From Gammaproteobacteria bacterium (GTDB lineage Bacteria > Pseudomonadota > Gammaproteobacteria > Pseudomonadales > M0112), in contig SBFY01000017.1 in assembly GCA_006227085.1 (NCBI GenBank), positions 1 through 6,438 on the forward strand: a stretch of DNA of 6,438 bases. The letters are read 5' to 3'. Positions 1-5,300 of this stretch are shown here, piece after piece. The notes below the pieces were generated by a model. The model was not told the DNA's origin. It did not search any database and worked only from the letters and a program-made list of their open reading frames with translations. The translations under genes were made by a program, and so were the position numbers. How positions within the stretch are numbered: the first letter of the stretch is position 1; each line of letters starts with the position of its first letter.

Positions 1-27
1 AATAAAAGGGGTCGGAGGGATTATTTC

Positions 28-55
28 TTGACCAGCCCTCGCGCTAGCCTTGAAT
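28..55 (+). promoter_or_regulatory. Weak candidate sigma70 promoter for the DUF1214-sulfotransferase pair
   Basis: TTGACC at 28-33 resembles a -35 box. TTGAAT at 50-55, after a 16-bp spacer, matches TATAAT at four of six positions. It lies about 110 bp upstream of the first gene of the pair and is the best sigma70-like match I found in the leader. The -10 is poor, so an activator-dependent promoter or one further upstream is equally possible. Confidence 0.2.
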
Positions 56-164
56 AGGCCGATCCTGCGCCTACCGCCCATTCCTCACCCATTTGTACGT
101 TTCCCCTTGGCTCCGGCCACCCGTAGAATGTCCCGGATATCCGATAACCGACAGGTCACACACC

Positions 165-1274
165 ATGAGCAAAACACAGGAAGCCCTCGACAAGGTCATT
201 GATGGTCGCAGCTGGGATGAATTCTGCGATGCCCTGAAAAAAGCCGGCCACGAGGTGGTGCTGGGAGCAGGCTCACCGGCTGATCCGCTCACCCGTGCCG
301 AAGGCTGGCGCTACCTGGCGCGTTTGACCCGTGCCGGGCTGGATTCCTTCCTGGAAGCTGCCGACAAGCAGGCGCCGGAGTTCCGTCGCCCGGTGCATGA
401 AACCATCAAGATCGGCATGGATAACCCCGACAATGTCTACGGTTCGGCGCCGGTGAATGGCAATTTCACCTACAAGATCACTGGCACACGCGGCACGGTG
501 CATTACCTCGGGTTTGGTTCGCAGGCGGGCGGTTATGGCAAGACCAACAGCCTGAACACCACCGGTTATATCGAAGCCGATGACATGGACATCAACCCCG
601 ATGGCACCTTCGAGATCATCGTGTCGAAGGAAAAGCAGCCGGGTAACTGGTTGCCGATGACCGAAGAGACCACGATGGTGATCTACCGGCAAACCCGCCT
701 CGATCACAAGAACGAAGTCATCGCCGAGCTGAAGATCGAGCGCATCGATGGGCCTAACCAGCCGCGCCATTTTGACCCGGCCCTGGTCGATCGCGCCTTG
801 CAAAGCGCTGCCTTCTTCGTGCACGGCACGGCAGCGGTGTTCAAGCAGTGGGCTGATGGCTTCCAGAAGCATGTGAACCAGTTGCCGCGTTTCAACCCTG
901 ATGTGGCATTGGCCGCAGGCGGTGACCCGAATATTGCTTACTACCACAGTGCCTTCAGGATCGCCGATGACGAAGCGCTGGTGATCGACCTGCAACCGCC
1001 CGAGTGCGAGTTCTGGAATTTCCAGCTGGCCAATTACTGGCTGGAAAGCCTCGATTACCGCTATTTCCCGGTTCACCTGAACAAGCACACGGCGCGTTAT
1101 CGCGATGACGGCTCGGTGCGTATCGTGGTCGCGAAAACCGACCCCGGCTGTGATAACTGGATGAACACCTGCAATCACAACGAAGGCACCATGTGCGTGC
1201 GCTGGATTCGCGCCAAGGATCACCCGCAGCCGCAGGTGAAACTGGTCAAACTGTCGGAGCTTGCCCATGGCTGA
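165..1274 (+). CDS. DUF1214 domain-containing protein, first gene of a pair with a sulfotransferase
   Basis: This encodes 369 residues from the ATG at 165. An in-frame ATG at 93 would add 24 residues, but the 165 start gives a normal bacterial N-terminus (MSKTQEALDKV) and has a weak AGG nine bases upstream (153-155). The family is recognised by the pattern DNPDNVYGSAPVNG (residues 86-99), then GNWLPMTEETTMVIYRQ (160-176), and near the C-terminus DPGCDNWMNTCNHNEGTMCVRW (326-347). These NW-centred motifs are typical of DUF1214 proteins. The two motif blocks resemble each other (DG then 14-15 residues to NW), which suggests two copies of one fold. There is no signal peptide or membrane segment, so it is probably cytoplasmic. 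No reaction is established for the domain and I assign none. It overlaps the next gene by 8 bp, so the two are probably co-transcribed and translationally coupled. The family call is fairly sure; the function is unknown. Confidence 0.85.
   Translation: MSKTQEALDKVIDGRSWDEFCDALKKAGHEVVLGAGSPADPLTRAEGWRYLARLTRAGLDSFLEAADKQAPEFRRPVHETIKIGMDNPDNVYGSAPVNGNFTYKITGTRGTVHYLGFGSQAGGYGKTNSLNTTGYIEADDMDINPDGTFEIIVSKEKQPGNWLPMTEETTMVIYRQTRLDHKNEVIAELKIERIDGPNQPRHFDPALVDRALQSAAFFVHGTAAVFKQWADGFQKHVNQLPRFNPDVALAAGGDPNIAYYHSAFRIADDEALVIDLQPPECEFWNFQLANYWLESLDYRYFPVHLNKHTARYRDDGSVRIVVAKTDPGCDNWMNTCNHNEGTMCVRWIRAKDHPQPQVKLVKLSELAHG
1256..1259 (+). promoter_or_regulatory. Ribosome binding site that fixes the sulfotransferase start
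   Basis: GGAG lies seven bases before the ATG at 1267, inside the end of the upstream gene. An in-frame TTG at 1261 is too close to this site to be used, so the ATG at 1267 is preferred. Confidence 0.6.
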
Positions 1275-2415
1275 TGTGGATATGTCGGTAGAAGGCTTGT
1301 TGGCCAAGGCGCGTGAAAAGGCCGGTCTGGACGATTTTGGCAGCGATGATTTCCTTGAAGGCCTGGGCAAATTGCTGGAAACCTACAGCAGCACCGGCTG
1401 GGATGAGAAAAGCCAGAAACGCCTGCGTCGCCGTTTGGGTGATTTGCTGGTGGTGCGGCTCAAGATCGAGGCAGCGTTCAAGCGGCACCCGGAAATCCAC
1501 GATGAGGTGATCCGGCAGCCGTTGTACCTGACCGGTTTGCCACGCACAGGCACCTCGGCCTTGCTGAACCTGCTGGCGAATGACCCGGCACACCGGCCGA
1601 TGAAACTGTGGGAAGGCCTGAACCCGGACCCGGTCGAAGGGCTGCCGCGCGGTGCTGAAGACCCGCGTTATGTGGCGATGAAACAGTGGGAAGAAGAAAC
1701 GCTGCGCGCCAACAAAGACTTTGACAAGATCCATCACACCTCGATCGATACGCCGGAAGAATGCATTCATTTGTTGAACCACACCTTCCAGGATGTGCAG
1801 TTCGGCATTGAAACCATGATGGAACCGTATGCCTCATGGTTCCAGCAGCAGGATCATCGCCCCAGTTACCGCTATTACAAGGAGCTGCTGAAAATGCTGC
1901 AGTGGCAGCGACCGGGTGATCGTTGGTTGCTGAAGTCGCCCGGACATTTGTGGGCGCTGGATATCCTGGTAGAGATGTTCCCGGATGCCTGCCTCATCAT
2001 CACGCACCGCAACCCGCTGGAGGCGGTCACTTCCTACGCCAGCATGATGCACGCAATGATGAAAGGCCGTGACTATGACCCGAAAACGCTGGGGCCAGTG
2101 GTGCTGGAATACCTGGCGCGTAAAGTCGAAAGCAGCCTTGAACAACGCAAGGCCATCGCAGTGGAGCGCATCCTTGATATCCAGTTCAACGATTTTGTGG
2201 CGGATCCGTTAGGCACGGTCAACACGATTTATGACCATTTCCAGCTGCCGATGACGGCAGTGGCAAAACAGCAGATCGAGGCATACGCCGCCGAACACCC
2301 GATGGGCAAACACGGCAAGCACGAATACGATTTTGCGGAATTCGGTCTGAGCGAAAAGGCCATCCTTGACCGTTTCGGCTTCTATATCGAGCGCTTTGAT
2401 GTGCCGATGAACTGA
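1267..2415 (+). CDS. Sulfotransferase family protein (Sulfotransfer_3 type, PAPS-dependent)
   Basis: This encodes 382 residues from the ATG at 1267. The predicted role is transfer of a sulfuryl group from 3'-phosphoadenylyl sulfate (PAPS) to an alcohol, amine or sugar acceptor, which the sequence does not identify. The 5'-phosphosulfate loop is YLTGLPRTGTSAL (residues 87-99), with the R-T-G-T-S core at 93-97. The expected 3'-phosphate-binding region is LLKSPGHLWALD (221-232), followed by ITHRNPLEAVTSYASM (245-260), in which Arg248 and Ser256 are the likely PAPS contacts. Acidic and His-rich stretches around 156-172 (HHTSIDTPEECIHLLNH) probably shape the acceptor pocket. Length and motif order are normal for the family and nothing looks truncated. 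The first 80 residues form a charged helical extension before the P-loop. No signal peptide is seen, so it is probably cytoplasmic. It overlaps the DUF1214 gene by 8 bp, so the two probably share a pathway. Family certain, substrate unknown. Confidence 0.9.
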   Translation: MADVDMSVEGLLAKAREKAGLDDFGSDDFLEGLGKLLETYSSTGWDEKSQKRLRRRLGDLLVVRLKIEAAFKRHPEIHDEVIRQPLYLTGLPRTGTSALLNLLANDPAHRPMKLWEGLNPDPVEGLPRGAEDPRYVAMKQWEEETLRANKDFDKIHHTSIDTPEECIHLLNHTFQDVQFGIETMMEPYASWFQQQDHRPSYRYYKELLKMLQWQRPGDRWLLKSPGHLWALDILVEMFPDACLIITHRNPLEAVTSYASMMHAMMKGRDYDPKTLGPVVLEYLARKVESSLEQRKAIAVERILDIQFNDFVADPLGTVNTIYDHFQLPMTAVAKQQIEAYAAEHPMGKHGKHEYDFAEFGLSEKAILDRFGFYIERFDVPMN

Positions 2416-2432
2416 CCGGCAGTCAGCAGGGG

Positions 2433-3041
2433 TCAGGCGCCGCGGCGCAAGACCCCGGCAGCGATGCCCTCAATCGCGAGGTGCTGTTCGCGCATATCGA
2501 CCACGATCGGTTCAAACTCGTCATTTTCTGGCAGCAGGTTCACCACATAGGGGCTGCGGGTGGTGCGGAAGCGTTTGACCGTGACCTCGTCATCCACACG
2601 GGCCACTACGATCTGGCCATTCTCGGCACGGTTGGCCTTGTGCACGGCCAACCAGTCGCCATCCATGATGCCGATGTCTTTCATGCTGTCGCCGACCACA
2701 CGCAGGAAATAGTGCGCCTTGGGCTTGAACAGGTTGGGGGCGACATCGATGTAATCCTCGATGTGTTCCTCGGCCAAAATCGGGTTGCCGGCAGCGACGC
2801 GGCCAATCAGGGGCAGGCCGGGTGGGGCTTCATCGACCAGGCGGATGCCTCGGGAAGCGCCGGAAATCATCTCGATCGCGCCTTTGCGGGCCAGTGCCTT
2901 CAGGTGCTCCTCGGCGGCATTGGCCGATCGGAAACCCAGCGCATTGGCGATATCGGCACGGGTTGGCGGGTAGCCGGTTTCTTCCAGGTGATCGCGGATG
3001 TAGCCCAGCACCTGGGCCTGGCGGGTGGTCAGCTCTTCCAT
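2433..3041 (-). CDS. lexA: LexA repressor, SOS-response autoprotease
   Basis: This encodes 202 residues, the same as the E. coli protein. LexA binds CTGT-N8-ACAG operators as a dimer and cleaves itself when stimulated by RecA-ssDNA filaments, which derepresses DNA-repair genes. The N-terminal winged helix-turn-helix covers about residues 1-69. Its recognition helix region SANAAEEHLKALARKG (39-54) looks like the enterobacterial one, so the same operator is expected. The cleavage site is Ala84-Gly85 in GRVAAGNP, and the catalytic residues are Ser119 (GDSM) and Lys156 (VTVKRF). The C-terminal part contains KDIGIMDGDWLAVHK and LLPENDEFEPIVVD, both typical of the peptidase S24 fold. A good AAGGAG sits seven bases before the ATG. 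The gene is convergent with the sulfotransferase, 17 bp apart, and divergent from deaD. No sulA-like gene follows, unlike in Pseudomonas. A LexA box covers its own -10, so autoregulation is expected. Confidence 0.98.
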   Translation of the reverse strand: MEELTTRQAQVLGYIRDHLEETGYPPTRADIANALGFRSANAAEEHLKALARKGAIEMISGASRGIRLVDEAPPGLPLIGRVAAGNPILAEEHIEDYIDVAPNLFKPKAHYFLRVVGDSMKDIGIMDGDWLAVHKANRAENGQIVVARVDDEVTVKRFRTTRSPYVVNLLPENDEFEPIVVDMREQHLAIEGIAAGVLRRGA

Positions 3042-3048
3042 GGTCTTG

Positions 3049-3054
3049 CTCCTT
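3049..3054 (-). promoter_or_regulatory. Strong ribosome binding site of lexA
   Basis: On the minus strand this reads AAGGAG, seven bases before the lexA ATG (3041-3039). It supports that start codon. Confidence 0.85.
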
Positions 3055-3097
3055 GGGGTCCGGGGCTCGGGGCTGTGACCCGTGGCCTCTTGCCTGC

Positions 3098-3113
3098 CTG
3101 TATGGATAACTAG
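3098..3113. promoter_or_regulatory. Possible second, degenerate LexA half-operator
   Basis: On the plus strand this reads CTGTATGGATAACTAG. One arm is a perfect CTGT; the other is CTAG instead of ACAG. It abuts the better box at 3113-3128 and lies just downstream of the predicted lexA transcription start. Tandem LexA sites upstream of lexA are known in E. coli, which is the only reason to list it. It may be chance. Confidence 0.25.
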
Positions 3114-3128
3114 TGTGATTATATACAG
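3113..3128 (-). promoter_or_regulatory. LexA operator (SOS box) in the lexA promoter
   Basis: On the minus strand this reads CTGTATATAATCACAC, one mismatch from CTGT-N8-ACAG in the distal arm. The extended 20-mer starting TACTGTATAT matches the E. coli consensus TACTGTATATATATACAGTA at 16 of 20 positions by my count. It overlaps the -10 of lexA, about 70 bp upstream of the start codon, which is the classic place for autorepression. The mismatched arm suggests moderate affinity. Confidence 0.85.
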
Positions 3129-3148
3129 TATCCCAGGAGATCCTGCAA
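3120..3148 (-). promoter_or_regulatory. Predicted sigma70 promoter of lexA
   Basis: On the minus strand, TTGCAG (3148-3143) is followed after 17 bp by TATATA (3125-3120). An alternative -10, TATAAT, starts two bases later. Transcription would begin near 3113 and leave a leader of about 70 bases. The LexA box covers the -10. Confidence 0.6.
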
Positions 3149-3171
3149 GCCGTCGGCCGGATAGCGAAAAA

Positions 3172-3183
3172 ATAACCTGTTAT
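3172..3183. promoter_or_regulatory. 12-bp inverted repeat over the deaD -35, possible operator
   Basis: ATAAC-CT-GTTAT is a perfect 5-bp inverted repeat with a 2-bp spacer, lying across the likely -35 of the helicase promoter. An overlapping pair, CTGT-N7-ACAG (3177-3191), resembles an SOS box with one base too few in the spacer. A regulator site is plausible from position alone; no binding protein can be named. Confidence 0.3.
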
Positions 3184-3205
3184 CGGGACAGCTTTTGCCT
3201 ATAAT
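3177..3205 (+). promoter_or_regulatory. Predicted sigma70 promoter of deaD
   Basis: TATAAT at 3200-3205 is a perfect -10. Seventeen bases upstream is CTGTTA (3177-3182), a three-of-six match to TTGACA. Transcription would begin near 3212 and give a leader of about 100 bases before the ATG at 3311. It is divergent from the lexA promoter, with the two -35 boxes about 30 bp apart. Confidence 0.6.
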
Positions 3206-3242
3206 GCCGCCTCATTCACGGGCCCGTTGACCCTCCGCAAAC

Positions 3243-3256
3243 CCGGCATTGGCCGG
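3243..3256 (+). other. Small hairpin in the deaD leader
   Basis: CCGGC (3243-3247), loop ATTG, GCCGG (3252-3256): a perfect 5-bp GC stem inside the predicted untranslated leader. It could affect translation or mRNA stability, but it is short enough to arise by chance in GC-rich DNA. Confidence 0.3.
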
Positions 3257-3269
3257 CGCGCGTCTTGTC

Positions 3270-3285
3270 AGCCACCCCCGTGGCT
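3270..3285 (+). other. Second hairpin in the deaD leader, 25 bases before the start codon
   Basis: AGCCAC (3270-3275), loop CCCC, GTGGCT (3280-3285): a perfect 6-bp stem, followed by TATTG rather than a run of T. It is not a convincing terminator. It ends 25 bases before the ATG, so it could modulate ribosome access. Confidence 0.35.
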
Positions 3286-3310
3286 TATTGGGTACAACCG
3301 GGAATTTCCT

Positions 3311-5197
3311 ATGACGACGCCTATGACCGATGCGCCCGCATCGGGCTTTGCTGCTTTGGGCCTGCGCCCTGAATTACTCCAGGCACTGGATGGGTTGGGC
3401 TACGAAGCGCCAACGCCAATCCAGCTTGAAACCATTCCGCAAGTGCTGGCCGGCCATGATGTGCTGGGCCAGGCGCAAACCGGTACCGGCAAAACGGCCG
3501 CGTTTGCCTTGCCGGTGCTGTCGCGCATTGATATGAAACGCGATGGCCCTCAGGCACTGGTGCTGGCGCCGACACGCGAGCTGGCCCTGCAGGTCGCTGA
3601 AGCCTTCCAGAGTTATGCCAAGCACATGCCGGGTATGCAGGTGCTGCCGGTGTATGGCGGCCAGGGTTATGACATGCAACTGCGGCAATTGAAGCGCGGT
3701 GTGCAAATCGTGGTCGGCACGCCAGGCCGTGTGATGGACCATATCGAACGCGGCACCCTCAAGCTCGATAACCTGCAAACGCTGGTGCTGGATGAAGCGG
3801 ATGAAATGCTGCGCATGGGGTTTATCGATGCAGTGGAATGGATCCTGCAGCACACGCCAGCGCAACGGCAGATTGCCTTGTTCTCAGCGACGATGCCGAA
3901 GGAAATCCGGCGGGTGGCCGACGCTCACCTGAAAGACCCGGTGGTGGTGAAAATCGCCAGCAAGACCACCACGGCGACCACCATTCGCCAGCGTTACTGG
4001 CAGGCGACCGGACTGAGCAAGCTGGATGCCTTGACCCGTATCCTCGAAGTGGAAGACTTCGATGCCATGCTGGTGTTCGTGCGCACCAAGATGGGTGCCA
4101 ATGAGTTGTCGGAAAAACTCTCGTCACGCGGTTTCCTCGCGGAAGCACTCAATGGCGATATCCCGCAGATCCAGCGCGAGCGCATCATTGAGCGTTTCAA
4201 GGGTGGTCGCCTGGATATCGTGGTGGCTACCGATGTGGCAGCACGTGGCCTGGATGTGGATCGCATCAGCCATGTGGTCAATTACGACATTCCCTATGAC
4301 ACCGAATCGTATGTGCACCGCATTGGCCGCACCGGTCGTGCCGGTCGCAGCGGTGAAGCGATCCTGTTTGTGGCGCCGCGTGAAAACCGCATGCTGAAAG
4401 CGATCGAGAAAGCGACCGGGCAGGTGATTGAACGCATGACCTTGCCAACGGTGGCGGAAGTGAACCGCGTGCGTATCGAGCGATTGGGTGTGCGCATCGG
4501 TGAAGCACTCGAAAATCCGCAATTGGCGTTGTATGAATCCTTGCTGGACGGTATCCAGCAAAGCCGGCAAATCGCGCCGATGAAATTGGCTGCGGCATTG
4601 GCGACCTTGCTGCAGGGCGACCAGCCGTTCCTGTTGGACACAGCGCAGGACGTGGCAGCCGCCCCGGCTGCGCGTCGTGAGCGTGAAGGCACGCAGGAAG
4701 GCCGCGAGCGTCGCTCACGCAAGCCCGATCAGCCGGGCGCGGATGCTGTGCCCCTGCGCGAGTTCCCGGATATCGCCATGCAACGTTACCGCATTGATGT
4801 TGGCCATGTGCATGGGGTGAAACCCGGTAACATCGTTGGTGCGATTGCCAATGAAGGCGATATCGACAGCCGTTACATCGGCCATGTCGATATCTATGAG
4901 GACTTCAGTACGGTCGATTTGCCGGAAGGCATGCCGAAGGAAGTTCGCGAGTTGCTGCGCAAGGCACGGATTTGTGGTCGTCCTTCGCAATTACGCCTGT
5001 TCTCCGAAGCTGCACCTGCTGTGATGGAGGATGATGGGCCGCGCCGGCCGCGCAAACCGAACCCGGGCAAGGGTGGCAAGGCACCTGCTGGCAAACCGCA
5101 GGGGAAAAAGCGTAGCAAGGATGATGCTGGCAGTTATTCACCAACTAAATCACGAGCTAAATCAGGATCCCGGAAAAAAGCGAAAACAGGAAAGTAG
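3311..5197 (+). CDS. deaD: ATP-dependent DEAD-box RNA helicase DeaD/CsdA
   Basis: This encodes 628 residues, about the length of E. coli DeaD. It unwinds short RNA duplexes at the cost of ATP; in E. coli it acts in 50S ribosome assembly, mRNA turnover and cold adaptation. Motifs in order are: Q motif (Phe13 and GYEAPTPIQ 30-38), Walker A AQTGTGKT (55-62), PTREL (87-91), TPGR (137-140), DEAD (161-164), SAT (192-194), LVFVRTK (254-260), ATDVAARGLD (306-315) and HRIGRTGRAGR (336-346). The region at about 480-565, with GVKPGNIVGAIANEGDI (502-518) and RYIGHVDIYEDF (521-532), is a DbpA-type RNA-binding fold. A Lys/Arg/Gly-rich tail (about 575-628) is probably disordered and binds RNA nonspecifically. 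The DbpA domain and long tail favour DeaD over RhlE or SrmB. The start is the ATG at 3311, with GGGAA six bases upstream. A TTG at 3227 would add 28 residues but has no ribosome site. Confidence 0.96.
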   Translation: MTTPMTDAPASGFAALGLRPELLQALDGLGYEAPTPIQLETIPQVLAGHDVLGQAQTGTGKTAAFALPVLSRIDMKRDGPQALVLAPTRELALQVAEAFQSYAKHMPGMQVLPVYGGQGYDMQLRQLKRGVQIVVGTPGRVMDHIERGTLKLDNLQTLVLDEADEMLRMGFIDAVEWILQHTPAQRQIALFSATMPKEIRRVADAHLKDPVVVKIASKTTTATTIRQRYWQATGLSKLDALTRILEVEDFDAMLVFVRTKMGANELSEKLSSRGFLAEALNGDIPQIQRERIIERFKGGRLDIVVATDVAARGLDVDRISHVVNYDIPYDTESYVHRIGRTGRAGRSGEAILFVAPRENRMLKAIEKATGQVIERMTLPTVAEVNRVRIERLGVRIGEALENPQLALYESLLDGIQQSRQIAPMKLAAALATLLQGDQPFLLDTAQDVAAAPAARREREGTQEGRERRSRKPDQPGADAVPLREFPDIAMQRYRIDVGHVHGVKPGNIVGAIANEGDIDSRYIGHVDIYEDFSTVDLPEGMPKEVRELLRKARICGRPSQLRLFSEAAPAVMEDDGPRRPRKPNPGKGGKAPAGKPQGKKRSKDDAGSYSPTKSRAKSGSRKKAKTGK

Positions 5198-5300
5198 TGT
5201 GTATTGGCTGAGAGTGTTGACGCCGTGCGCGCTATGTGCCATCACCAGATCAGGCCGTTGAAAGCCACGCAGGGTGTACGGGCCGAAGACGGTGGTGCTG
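5198..5300. other. Gap between convergent deaD and SGNH genes, no clear terminator
   Basis: I find no GC-rich stem followed by a T run on either strand. The best pairing (GGCCGT near 5252 with ACGGGCC near 5279) is bulged and weak. On the plus strand the deaD frame stays open past its TAG until a TGA at 5312-5314. On the minus strand one frame reads, in part, TVFGPYTLRGFQRPDL and looks protein-like, but it has no start or family match that I can support. The gap is GC-rich like deaD, unlike the gene to its right. Confidence 0.5.

Noticed and set aside
93..164. N-terminal extension of the DUF1214 protein from ATG at 93
   Set aside because: The added 24 residues are Pro-rich and unlike the family start, and no ribosome site precedes the codon.
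273..1370. Long open minus-strand frame (365 codons) opposite the DUF1214 gene
   Set aside because: It mirrors the codon structure of a clearly recognisable plus-strand gene, has His/Arg/Val-rich composition typical of antisense shadows, and resembles no known family.
2481..3113. Open plus-strand frame (210 codons) opposite lexA
   Set aside because: lexA is certain on the other strand; this frame is an antisense shadow and would run through the lexA operator region.
3177..3191. A true LexA operator at the deaD promoter
   Set aside because: The CTGT and ACAG arms are 7, not 8, bases apart, which disrupts the half-site spacing LexA needs; listed as a finding to check but not annotated as an SOS box.
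3270..3290. Intrinsic terminator or attenuator before deaD
   Set aside because: The stem is only 6 bp and is followed by TATTG, not a T run; kept as a leader hairpin only.
3227..3310. N-terminal extension of DeaD from TTG at 3227
   Set aside because: No ribosome site precedes it, the added residues are not helicase-like, and the ATG at 3311 gives the expected N-terminus and family length.
5198..5300. Bidirectional terminator between the convergent genes
   Set aside because: No stem longer than about 6 bp without a bulge and no T-rich tract on either strand.
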